The position numbers were made by a program, and so were the translations under genes. Positions 1 through 7,958 of a stretch of 64,000 nucleotides of DNA are shown here, one piece after another. The stretch is from the NCBI GenBank assembly GCA_963832725.1, contig CAWHVG010000005.1, positions 434,001-498,000 on the forward strand. Direction: 5' to 3'. Every line of letters starts with the position of its first letter. The first letter of the stretch is position 1. The notes under the pieces were generated by a model that saw only the letters and a list, made by a program, of their open reading frames with translations, was not told where the DNA came from and did no database searches. This stretch comes from JAEZBP01 sp963832725. Its GTDB lineage: Bacteria; Myxococcota_A; Polyangia; Polyangiales; Sandaracinaceae.

Positions 1-1
1 C

Positions 2-829
2 CGGCTGATCGAGCTGCCGGGGCGCGACGGCGAGCGGCCGCCGCAGGAGCTCATCGACCGGCAGTGGAACCTCTTCCGCGATCTCCTCCGCTACGTGGAA
101 GCGGGGAGCTGCCGCCACGACTTCATCCTCCGCTACTTCGGCGACGAGCAGGAGCTCCTCGGCGGCTGCGGGCACTGCGACGTCTGCGAGCGGCTCGAGC
201 GCACGGGCGGCGAGCAGCGCACGGTGAGCGACGACGACGCCATCGTGGTGAAGAAGGCGCTGAGCGCGATCGCGCGGGTGCGGCGGCGGGCCGGGCTCGG
301 CGCGGTGGCGGAGATGCTGCACGGCGACGAAGGACAGCGGGTGCGCAGACTCGGGCTCGACCGGCTGAGCACGCACGGGCTCTTGGGCGAGCGGCCGACG
401 CCGTGGATCCAGGCGCTGCTCCGCCGCCTGATCACGGCCGGGCTGGCCGACGTCACCGCGAGTCAGTTCCCGGTGCCCTACCTGACCCGCGCCGGCGTGG
501 CCGCGATGAAGGGCGAGACGCCCATCCGGGTCTTGCCGCCGCCCGAGGAGCTGGAGGGCAAGCGTAAGAAGCGCGCCAAGGGGCCGAAGGTGACGCGGGA
601 ACCGCCGCCCGGCATGGACGGCGAGCTCTTCGAGCGCTTGCGGGCAGAGCGGCTGGCGCTGGCCAAGGAGCAAGGCGTGCCCGCCTACGTCGTCTGCCAC
701 GACCGCACGCTGATGGAGATCGCCGCCGACAGGCCTCGCGACGCGAGCGAGCTCTCGCGCGTGGCCGGCATGGGCCCCGCGCGCATCGAGGCCTACGGCG
801 ACCGCTTGCTCGCCATCGTCAACGGCTGA
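2..829 (+). CDS. recQ: ATP-dependent DNA helicase RecQ, C-terminal part
   Basis: This is the last 275 residues of a RecQ-family 3'-5' DNA helicase; the reading frame is open to the left edge, so the motor domains lie outside the window. The RecQ zinc-binding module is visible as Cys37, Cys56, Cys59 and Cys62 of the fragment (CRHDFILRYFGD ... GCGHCDVC), close to the E. coli spacing. A winged-helix RQC region follows, and an HRDC domain fills roughly the last 70 residues (LFERLRAERLALAKEQGVPA through RIEAYGDRLL). RecQ unwinds DNA during recombinational repair and fork restart. The gene converges on the minus-strand acyl-CoA ligase. Confidence 0.95.
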   Translation, partial: RLIELPGRDGERPPQELIDRQWNLFRDLLRYVEAGSCRHDFILRYFGDEQELLGGCGHCDVCERLERTGGEQRTVSDDDAIVVKKALSAIARVRRRAGLGAVAEMLHGDEGQRVRRLGLDRLSTHGLLGERPTPWIQALLRRLITAGLADVTASQFPVPYLTRAGVAAMKGETPIRVLPPPEELEGKRKKRAKGPKVTREPPPGMDGELFERLRAERLALAKEQGVPAYVVCHDRTLMEIAADRPRDASELSRVAGMGPARIEAYGDRLLAIVNG

Positions 830-835
830 GCCGAG

Positions 836-985
836 CTACCCGCTGAGCTCGCGCTCGAACCACGGCGCGCCCGCGATCGCTCTCGCTTCGTCGTGCCATC
901 GCTCGGACGCCTCGGACGCGAAGCGGCGCTCGCTCGCGAGCGCGATCGAGCGCCACGACCTCCACTCGTCCGCGCCGGGGCGCAC
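836..985 (-). CDS. Possible small Trp-rich protein
   Basis: A 49-codon frame starts at GTG 4 nt after the stop of the upstream acyl-CoA ligase and ends 7 nt short of the recQ stop. It has five Trp residues and a composition unlike a random GC-rich shadow (GADEWRSWRSIALASERRF, ending AGAPWFERELSG). No known domain is recognised. The short spacing suggests co-translation with the ligase if it is real. It could equally be chance. Confidence 0.35.
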   Translation of the reverse strand: MRPGADEWRSWRSIALASERRFASEASERWHDEARAIAGAPWFERELSG

Positions 986-989
986 CCCG

Positions 990-2515
990 CTACTCCTTCA
1001 GCGCGCGCTTGAGGATCTTGCCGGTCGGGCCCTTGGGCAGGGCGTCGATGATCTCGACCGTGCGCGGATACTTGTAGGCGGCGAGCTTCTCCTTGCAGTA
1101 CGCGATGATCTCCTGCTCGGTGGTGCTCTGCCCCTGCTTGAGCGCGATGACGGCCTTGACCTCTTCGCCGTGGCGCTCGTGGGGGACGCCGATGACGGCC
1201 GCCTCGGCCACGGCCGTGTGCGCGTAGAGGACCTCTTCGATCTCGCGCGGGTACACGTTGTAGCCGCCGCGGATGATCATGTCCTTCTTGCGGTCGACGA
1301 TGAAGTAGTAGCCGTCCTCGTCCCGCACGCCGACGTCGCCGGTGTGGAACCAACCGCCTCTGAAGGCCTCTTCGTTGGCCTCGGGCTTCTTGTAGTAGCC
1401 CTTCATCACGTTGTGGCCCTTGATGCAGAATCTCGCCGGGCTCGCCCACCTCGCTGACGGTGTTGTCTTCGGCGTCGACCAGCTTGAACTCGACGCCCCA
1501 GACGGGCAGCCCGATCGAGCCCGCCTTCTTCGGTCGGTCGAGCACGTTGAAGGAGGCGACGGGCGAGGTCTCGCTCAAGCCGTAGCCCTCCAGGATGTTG
1601 ACGCCGTACTTCTGGTCGAAGGCCTTCATCACTTCGACCGGCATCGCCGCGCCGCCGCTGATGCAGTGCTGGAGCGCGAGGTCGTAGGTCTCCGCCTCCG
1701 GGTAGTGCAGGAGCGCGAAGTACATGGTCGGCACGCCGGCGAAGAGCGTCACCCGGTGCTCGGCCATCAGAATCGAGCGCCGCCTTCGCGTCGAAGCGCG
1801 GCAGGAGCACCAGGGTGCCGCCGCCCGCGATGGTCGCGTTCTGCACGGCCGTCTGCCCGAAGCTGTGGAAGAGCGGCAGGGTGGCCAGCGAGACGGTGCT
1901 CTCGTCGATCGGCAAGAGGAACCGGCGCACGTAGAGCGCGTTGAAGAACATGTTGAACTGGGTCAGCTCCGCGCCCTTGGGCCGGCCGGTCGTGCCCGAG
2001 GTGTAGAGGATGACCGCCGTGTCGTCGGGCATGGTGTCCGGCAGATCGAGGAGCGGCTCGCTCGTGCCGATCAGCGCCGTCATGTTCTCCACGCCCTCCG
2101 GCGCGGCGAGGTCGGTCGGGTCGCCCTTGGCCACGATGAGGTGCTTGCAGCTGTCCACCCGCGCGAACGCCGCCTGGGCTTGCTCCAGGAAGCCCTCCCA
2201 GACGACCAGGGTCACGGCGTCGGAGTCCTCGAGGTGGTAGGCGATCTCGTCGGCCGTCAGCAGCACGTTGAGCGGGACGACCGCGCCGCCCGCGTAGTGG
2301 GTGCCGTAGTACGCGATGGTGAACTGGGGGACGTTCGGGAGCATCAGCGCCACGTGCTTGCCGCGCGTGACGCCGAGGCTCTTCAGCGCGCCGCCGAAGC
2401 GCTGCGCGAACCCGTGCAGCTCGCCGTAGCGGAGCGTGGTGTCGCCCACGATGACGGCGGGCTTCGCGGGGTGGGCCTTGGCGGACTCGCGGAGCAAGGT
2501 GGCGAGGTTGAGCAT
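990..2515 (-). CDS. FadD-like long-chain acyl-CoA ligase (two apparent frameshifts)
   Basis: This encodes an AMP-forming acyl-CoA synthetase that activates fatty acids with ATP and CoA. The adenylate-forming signature YTSGTTGRPKG is intact, followed by GYGLSETSP, GGWFHTGDVG, DRKKDMIIRGGYNVYPREIE and the C-terminal catalytic lysine segment GPTGKILKRALKE. The sequence changes frame twice, at 1770-1774 (between KAALD and MAEHRVTL) and at 1428-1432 (between GEPGEI and the CIKGH region). At both points the coding strand reads GATTCTG where GATCTG restores the protein. With both extra bases removed it is 507 residues, normal for the family. The ATG at 2515 has a purine-rich AAGGGGGA upstream. Probably a functional gene with sequence errors. 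Confidence 0.88.
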
Positions 2516-2529
2516 CGTTCGATTCCCCC

Positions 2530-2580
2530 TTCGTGGTTGGTTCGTCGCGGTTCGTCGCGGTTCGTCGCGGTTCGTGGTGG
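2530..2580. repeat. Decamer tandem repeat upstream of the acyl-CoA ligase
   Basis: Three perfect copies of TTCGTCGCGG (2541-2570) are flanked by degenerate copies on both sides. They lie just upstream of the ligase ribosome-binding site on the minus strand, so they fall in its 5' leader or promoter. Confidence 0.85.
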
Positions 2581-2630
2581 ACGGGCAGTATCGTCGAGAC
2601 GCGGCGGCGTGTTAAGGGCTCGTCCTTTCG

Positions 2631-2744
2631 GGCTCGGCGTGGCCACTTGGCCGGACGCTCGGCGCTGCCACTTCGGCGTAGGCTCGGCGCTGCCACTTCG
2701 GCGTAGGCTCGGCGCTGCCACTTCGGCGTAGGCTCGGCGCTGCC
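2631..2744. repeat. 25-bp tandem repeat, about 4.5 copies
   Basis: Units begin GGCTCGGCGCTGCCACTT; the first copy (2631-2655) is diverged, three copies at 2656-2730 are nearly identical, and a partial copy ends at 2744. The repeat is non-coding and abuts the long inverted repeat at 2759. Confidence 0.9.
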
Positions 2745-2758
2745 GCGGATGATCGTCC

Positions 2759-2903
2759 GGCGGGGGCCGGGAGAGTGCCCGCTCCTCCGACGAGGAACCC
2801 GACCCGAGGTGCCGCACACCGAACGACCAAACGACAGGTCGTTCGGTGCACGGCACGTTGACGGGCCACCCGAGTCGTCGCTGGCACTCCCCCGGCCCCC
2901 GCC
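2759..2903. repeat. Long imperfect inverted repeat (145 bp)
   Basis: The outer arms 2759-2779 and 2883-2903 match as reverse complements at 20 of 21 positions. The inner arms 2809-2828 and 2837-2856 match at 18 of 20, around an 8-nt loop (2829-2836). The parts between the two arm pairs pair poorly. As RNA it would form a long hairpin; as DNA it resembles a palindromic miniature element. No gene overlaps it. Confidence 0.85.
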
Positions 2904-3136
2904 TGCTCGGTGAGATGATCCGTGACGGGTTTCATGCTGGGACGGGGCACGCCGACCGCGCCTGCGGCACGGACGGCATGACTGCTGCCGCGGATCGCGG
3001 CTCGCTCGCTGCGCGAGGGCACGCGGCGCGGTCGCTCCCCCGCCACGGTCGATCTCGGCTGCGGCTCGCTCAGTCGATGAGAGGAATTCTCGCCCCCGCA
3101 TGGGCAACTTTGGATGCGCGCGGGCAATTGGGGATG

Positions 3137-3460
3137 CGCACGAGTATTTCTCGCACCCGCACGGATGTTTCTCGCACCCGCACGGACAATTCTCGCACCC
3201 GCACGAGTATTTCTCGCACCCGCACGAGTATTTCTCGCACCCGCACGAGTATTTCTCGCACCCGCACGGACAATTCTCGCACCGCACGAGTATTTCTCGC
3301 ACCCGCACGGACAATCCTCGCACCCGCACGAGTATTTCTCGCACCGGCACGGACAATTCTCGCACCCGCACGGATGTTTCTCGCACCGGCACGGACAATT
3401 CTCGCACCCGCACGGACGATTCTCGCACCCGCACGGGTGCTTCTCGCACCCGCACGGCCC
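3137..3460. repeat. 21-bp tandem repeat array, about 15 units
   Basis: Each unit is CGCACCCGCACG followed by a variable 9-mer: AGTATTTCT, GACAATTCT or GATGTTTCT. One unit (around 3283) has lost a base. The unit length is a multiple of three, so several frames stay open and give His-, Arg- or Cys-rich heptapeptides, but none has a convincing start, ribosome-binding site or homology. The array ends about 75 bp before the stop of the minus-strand gene at 3537. There are no spacers, so it is not CRISPR. Confidence 0.92.
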
Positions 3461-3536
3461 ACGGCTGTAGACGACGGAATGAGTCGGGGCGAGCCCTCTC
3501 GGACCCGCCCCGGTCTGCTCGTCTCGATGCTGCGAT

Positions 3537-4316
3537 TCAGAAGTGCGTGAGCGTCGCGGTGAGCATGCCGCCGCCCAGCGCGGGGGCGACGCCGAAGCTG
3601 AGCTGCGGCGCGCGCTCCGACTGGTCCAGCGAGTAGGTCGCCACCCGCACCGACTGGCGGATGGTGAGGCCGAGGATGAGCATCGCCAGGCCGCCGAGCT
3701 GGAGGATGCCGGCGCCGATCGCGCCCATGACCTCGCCGGCGCCGAGGCCGCTGCTCTCACCGATCATCAGCCACGGCCCCACGATCGGCACCCAGGACCA
3801 AGCCCAGTAGGCAGTGTCGCGGTAGCCGTCGAGGGTCGCCGTGGTGACGGTCCAGGTCATCACGTAGGAGAGCGGGAGGAGGATGATGCCGGGGATCCAC
3901 AGCGCCTTCGTGGACTCGGTGCGCTCGACGTAGCGGGGCTGCGCGGGCTGGACCGGCTGGGGCGCGTAGTAGGGCTGCTGCTGCGGGTATTGCTGCTGAG
4001 GGTACTGCTGCTGAGGATACTGTTGCTGCTGCGGGTATTGCTGCTGAGGATACTGTTGCTGCTGCGGGTATTGCTGCTGAGGATACTGTTGCTGCTGCGG
4101 GTATTGCTGCTGTTGTTGCCCGTAGCCGGGAGGGGGCTGTTGCTGATAGCCGTTGGGCTGCGCCTGGACCTGGCCCTGCGCTTGCGCGCTCGGCTGGCCG
4201 TTCGGTCCGACCGTCACGGTGGCCTCGCCTTGCACCTGCGCGCTCTGCGCGTGCGCCAGGCCGGCGCCCGTCATGCATACGGCCACGGCCGCGATGCTAC
4301 CCAAGATTCGTCTCAT
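3537..4316 (-). CDS. Secreted Gln/Tyr-rich membrane protein, paralogue A
   Basis: This is a 259-residue protein of unknown function. A signal peptide (MRRILGSIAAVAVCMTGAGL, cleaved near AHA-QS) is followed by a Gln-rich segment, then by seven or eight repeats of QQQYPQ/QQYPQQQ, and by a C-terminal half with three hydrophobic stretches (LWIPGIILLPLSYVMTW, VPIVGPWLMIG, GILQLGGLAMLILGL). It ends in PALGGGMLTATLTHF. The neighbour at 4355-5059 has the same plan and nearly the same C-terminal pattern, so the two are tandem duplicates. The YPQQQ repeats are also repeated at the DNA level (about 3980-4105), so their number may vary between strains. Confidence 0.85.
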   Translation of the reverse strand: MRRILGSIAAVAVCMTGAGLAHAQSAQVQGEATVTVGPNGQPSAQAQGQVQAQPNGYQQQPPPGYGQQQQQYPQQQQYPQQQYPQQQQYPQQQYPQQQQYPQQQYPQQQYPQQQPYYAPQPVQPAQPRYVERTESTKALWIPGIILLPLSYVMTWTVTTATLDGYRDTAYWAWSWVPIVGPWLMIGESSGLGAGEVMGAIGAGILQLGGLAMLILGLTIRQSVRVATYSLDQSERAPQLSFGVAPALGGGMLTATLTHF

Positions 4317-4354
4317 GCATCCTCCCCGCCGGGTCGTGCCCGGCTTGGTTCAAA

Positions 4355-5059
4355 TCAGAAATGTGTGAGCGTGGCTCGAAAGGTCGCGCCCGCGAGCGCC
4401 GGCCGGAGCTCTAGCGCCAGCTGCGGCGAGCGGGGGCGATCACCGAGCGCGTAGACGGCGACGCGAATCGTGTCGTGTAACGAGAGACCGAGCACGAGCA
4501 TCACCGCACCGGCGAGCTGGGTGACGCCCGCGACGAGCGCGCCGGCAGTCTCCGAGTCCGACGACGCCACCGTCAGCATCAGCCACGGACCGACCAGCGG
4601 GATCCACGCGTAGGTTTGGTAGTCGCCGTCGGGGCTGAGGGACGCCACCGAGCCGGAGAGGGCCCAGCTCGCGCCGAAGACGATGGCGCCCGGGATCCAG
4701 AGGCCTTTGATGGTCGATTCGCGCTGCTCGTACCGCACCTGCCGCGGGCGCGCCGGGTAGCTCGGGCCGTAGGTCGGCGCGTAGGTGGGTGTCCCGTACG
4801 CCGGCTGGGCGCTCGGGTAGGTCGGCTGACCGTAGGATTGCTGCGGGTAGTCGTAGCCCGGCGGCGCTTGGGGTACGCCCCGCGGCTGCCCGTAGCCTTG
4901 CACCCGACCCTGCCCATAGCCCTGCACCTGACCCTGCCCTTGCGCGACCACGCCCTGCGCGCACGCACCGGCCGGCGCCACGACGAGCAACACGAGCGCG
5001 GCGACGCAGAGCCGACCGCCCTGCGCCCTCGATGTCTTTCTTGCTCGACTCTCTGTCAC
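4355..5059 (-). CDS. Secreted Gly/Gln/Tyr-rich membrane protein, paralogue B
   Basis: This 234-residue protein is paralogous to the gene just downstream: an N-terminal hydrophobic export segment (LCVAALVLLVVAPAGACAQG), a low-complexity GQGQVQGYGQGRVQGYGQ and Pro/Tyr region, then hydrophobic segments (LWIPGAIVFGASWAL, IPLVGPWLMLTVA, GAVMLVLGLSL) and the ending RPALAGATFRATLTHF. The two genes are 38 bp apart and may be co-transcribed. The repeated tail is richer in Gly/Tyr than in paralogue A, showing that the low-complexity part diverges fast while the C-terminal membrane module is conserved. Function unknown. Confidence 0.82.
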   Translation of the reverse strand: MTESRARKTSRAQGGRLCVAALVLLVVAPAGACAQGVVAQGQGQVQGYGQGRVQGYGQPRGVPQAPPGYDYPQQSYGQPTYPSAQPAYGTPTYAPTYGPSYPARPRQVRYEQRESTIKGLWIPGAIVFGASWALSGSVASLSPDGDYQTYAWIPLVGPWLMLTVASSDSETAGALVAGVTQLAGAVMLVLGLSLHDTIRVAVYALGDRPRSPQLALELRPALAGATFRATLTHF

Positions 5060-5164
5060 GGCTGTAAGCGTTCAGGAAAACAGGCCACCTCCGCAACCCC
5101 GGCCGTCCCACCTGGGACGAGGAGAGGGTGGCCGGAGCCATCCCCGGGCTCCCGCGCGCGGGAC

Positions 5165-5331
5165 GCTAAGGGCCCGCGAACGGGTAACTCCTGCATTCGG
5201 GCGCCACTGCATCCTCGCTGGCGGCGTTGCTCCTCCCTCAGATACGTGCGTATCTTCGCTCGTCGCGCCTTGCCAGCGAGGCGCACCAGCGCCCTCGATG
5301 CGACGGACTTACCCATTCGCGGGCCCTAAGC
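5165..5331. repeat. Long imperfect inverted repeat (167 bp)
   Basis: The outer arms 5165-5189 and 5307-5331 pair at 22 of 25 positions, with GGGCCCGCGAA at the core. A second arm pair is CCTCGCTGGC at 5213-5222 against 5272-5281, and a central hairpin has AGATAC/GTATCT stems (5240-5255). It occupies most of the 390-bp gap between the divergently transcribed paralogue B and the GH92 gene. Nothing else was recognised in this gap. Confidence 0.85.
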
Positions 5332-5449
5332 AGGAAGGGTGCCAGTTCGGCCGCGGTTCCAACACCGGGAAGTGCGCCCCGGGCGGCAGCAACGCGGGTT
5401 CACAGTGTGCACCCTCCGTCACGGGCGAAAGCCGAGGTAGAGTTGCGGC

Positions 5450-7759
5450 ATGCGCCGCTCCTTCCTGTTCTTGGCCGCCCTCGCGCTCGGCTGCGGATCA
5501 CCCACCCTCGCGCCGGACGGCGGAACCGACGCCGCCGTCGACGCGAGCGCCGACGCGGGCGTCGACGCGACCATCCCGGTGCCGCCCAGCCACGCCGCCG
5601 CCGAGCCCTTCGTCGACCTGGTCGACCCCTTCATCGGCACGGGAGGCACCGGCTTCAACGACATCGGGAGCGCGTTCCCCGGTCCGCAGCGGCCCTTTGG
5701 CATGGTTCGGCCCAGCCCGGACACCAGCGACGAGGGCGGCTCGCTGGGGTTCTTGCACTGCGCCGGGTTCGCCTACGACGACCCCTACGTGACCGGCTTC
5801 AGCCACGCGCGGATGCACGGGACGGGCATCGTGGACTACAGCTCGGTGGCCCTGATGCCGATCGCGGCGATGGACCCGAGCTACGTCACCCAGATGGGCT
5901 CGCGCTCGGCCTGGGTCGACGGATCGCGCGAGGCCTCGCCGGGCTACTTCGCCATCACCCTCGAGCGCGACAGCGTGCGCGCCGAGCTGACCTCCACCGA
6001 CCGGGTCGCCCTGCACCGCTACACCTTCGAGGACGGCGCGCCGCTCGGGGTCCTGCTCGACGCCGGGCACACCATGGGCTCCGACGTGATGATCACGGAC
6101 GCCGCGATCACCGTCGATCCCAGCACCCGCGAGGTGAGCGGGTTCTCGCACTTCAGCGGCGGCTACTCGGGGCGCTTCGGCGGGATGCCGGTCTACTTCG
6201 TGGCCCGCTTCGACCGCGACTTCGTCGAGCACGGCGTCTGGCAAGACGACACGCTCTCGGGCGGCGAGACCAGCGCCACCGGCGCGCACTCCGGTGCGTG
6301 GGTGACCTTCGATCCCGCGGGCGGCGGCGTGGTGAACGCGGAGGTGGCGATCTCCTTCGTCGACCTCGACGGGGCGCGCGCGAACCTCGAGGCCGAGAGC
6401 GCCTCGTTCGACTTCGACCGCGTCCATCAGGACAGCCGCGACGCCTGGGAGGCGATGCTCTCGCGAGCGCGGATCGCGGCGCGGACCGACGAGGACATCC
6501 GCCGCTTCTACACGGCGCTCTACCACTCGCTCTTGATGCCGACGCTGGCCACGGACGCCGACGGCCGCTACCGCGGGCTCGACGCGGCGGTCCACAGCGC
6601 CGACGGCTACAGCTACTACACCGACTTCTCGCTCTGGGACACGTTCCGCACGCTGCATCCTCTGTTGACGCTGCTCTACCCCGAGCGACAGCTCGACATG
6701 CTCCGCTCGCTGATCGCGATGGCGCAGGACGGCGGGGCGATGCCCAGGTGGCCGCTCGGCATCGGGTACACCGGCGGGATGGTCGGCGATCCGGCCGCGA
6801 TCGTCTTCGCGGACTCGTACCGCAAGGGGATCCGCGACTTCGATCTGCGGGCGGCCTACGACGCCTTGAAGGCGAGCGCGGACGGGACGCTGACCGGCGA
6901 CTTCGCGGGGCGAGGCAACATCGACGTCTACACGCGGCTCGGATACATCTCGATGGAGGCGGGCGGCGGGAGCAGCTCGAAGACGCAGGAGTTCGCCTAC
7001 GCGGACTGGGCCATGTCGAAGCTGGCCGACGCGCTCGGCGAGAGCGACGACGCGACGCGCTACGCCGATCGAGCCGGGAGCTGGCGCAACGTCTGGGACG
7101 CGGACCGCGGGTTCTTCGTCGGCCGCCACGAGGACGGCACCTTCGCGGAGACGTTCCGCGAAGATCGCTGGCAGGACTACTACACCGAGGGCGACGCCTG
7201 GCAGTACCTCTGGTACGTGCCCTTCGATCTCGAGGGGCTGGCCGCGCAGATGGGCGGGCGCGACATGCTCGTGAGCCGGCTGCGCGACCTCTTCCAACAG
7301 TCTCGGCGCGAGCGCCGGACGCCGCTCCCGCCGGTGTACTACTGGCACGGGAACGAGCCGGACCTGCACGCGTCGTTCATCTTCACCGCGCTCGGCTCGC
7401 CGGCGGACTCGGCCGAGACCAGCCGCTGGATTGCCCACACGATGTACGGCGACGGGCCGACGGGGCTGCCGGGCAACGACGACGGCGGCACCATGAGCGC
7501 GTGGCTGGTGTTCGCGTCGCTGGGGATCTTCCCCATCGCGGGGATGGACGACTACCTGCTCGGGAGCCCGCTGGTCACGCACGCGGAGCTGGCGATCGGC
7601 GACGGGACGTTCACCATCGATGCGCCGGACGCGAGCGAGCGAGCGCCCTACATCGGGGCAGCTTCACTCGACGGAACGGCGCTGACCGATTGGCGCGTCC
7701 CGCACGCGGGGATCCAGGCGGGCAGCACGCTGACCTTGACGATGCAGGAGCAGCGCTGA
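5450..7759 (+). CDS. GH92 family alpha-mannosidase-type glycosidase, lipoprotein
   Basis: This 769-residue protein belongs to glycoside hydrolase family 92, Ca-dependent exo-alpha-mannosidases that trim mannosides from glycoproteins and yeast-type glycans. It is a lipoprotein: the lipobox LALGC places the acylated Cys at residue 15, followed by an Ala/Asp-rich linker. Family landmarks are VDPFIGTGG (about residue 58), GFSHARMHGTG, YYWHGNEPDLH (containing the probable acid Glu) and PGNDDGGTMSAW (about residue 674; the Asp pair matches the GH92 base). Length is typical. It stands alone, with no sugar transporter or other glycosidase nearby, so the natural substrate is not indicated. Confidence 0.93.
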   Translation: MRRSFLFLAALALGCGSPTLAPDGGTDAAVDASADAGVDATIPVPPSHAAAEPFVDLVDPFIGTGGTGFNDIGSAFPGPQRPFGMVRPSPDTSDEGGSLGFLHCAGFAYDDPYVTGFSHARMHGTGIVDYSSVALMPIAAMDPSYVTQMGSRSAWVDGSREASPGYFAITLERDSVRAELTSTDRVALHRYTFEDGAPLGVLLDAGHTMGSDVMITDAAITVDPSTREVSGFSHFSGGYSGRFGGMPVYFVARFDRDFVEHGVWQDDTLSGGETSATGAHSGAWVTFDPAGGGVVNAEVAISFVDLDGARANLEAESASFDFDRVHQDSRDAWEAMLSRARIAARTDEDIRRFYTALYHSLLMPTLATDADGRYRGLDAAVHSADGYSYYTDFSLWDTFRTLHPLLTLLYPERQLDMLRSLIAMAQDGGAMPRWPLGIGYTGGMVGDPAAIVFADSYRKGIRDFDLRAAYDALKASADGTLTGDFAGRGNIDVYTRLGYISMEAGGGSSSKTQEFAYADWAMSKLADALGESDDATRYADRAGSWRNVWDADRGFFVGRHEDGTFAETFREDRWQDYYTEGDAWQYLWYVPFDLEGLAAQMGGRDMLVSRLRDLFQQSRRERRTPLPPVYYWHGNEPDLHASFIFTALGSPADSAETSRWIAHTMYGDGPTGLPGNDDGGTMSAWLVFASLGIFPIAGMDDYLLGSPLVTHAELAIGDGTFTIDAPDASERAPYIGAASLDGTALTDWRVPHAGIQAGSTLTLTMQEQR

Positions 7760-7958
7760 CCCTCGCGCCGGCGGACGCCCGTCGCGCGGTGTGTGACGGC
7801 GGCGGCGGCCCGGAGCGCCCCGGCGAAAGGACCGGGAGGGATGAAGGGTCTGCCGCGCGCGAGATGTGCGCCAGGGCTCGGCGTGGCGCGACGCTACGAC
7901 GAGGGAGCGTGGCTGCACGCCGCAGTGATGTGGCCGCCGTGTTGCAAGGCAGCGCCCC

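Noticed and set aside
990..2515. The acyl-CoA ligase and the other GATC-interrupted genes as true pseudogenes
   Set aside because: Apart from single extra bases in a shared motif they are fully conserved, and several (ettA, for example) are rarely lost; systematic error is more likely.
1767..3455. Long minus-strand frame over the 21-bp array with Cys-rich CGCEKYS repeats
   Set aside because: It is open only because the unit length is a multiple of three, it overlaps the acyl-CoA ligase in another frame, and other frames across the array are also open.
3137..3460. The 21-bp array as a CRISPR array
   Set aside because: Units are contiguous, with no unique spacers of 25-40 bp, and no cas gene is present.
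5498..7582. 694-codon minus-strand frame opposite the GH92 gene
   Set aside because: Antisense shadow typical of high-GC genes; composition is Arg/Val/Gly/His with no motif, while the plus strand is a clear GH92 enzyme.
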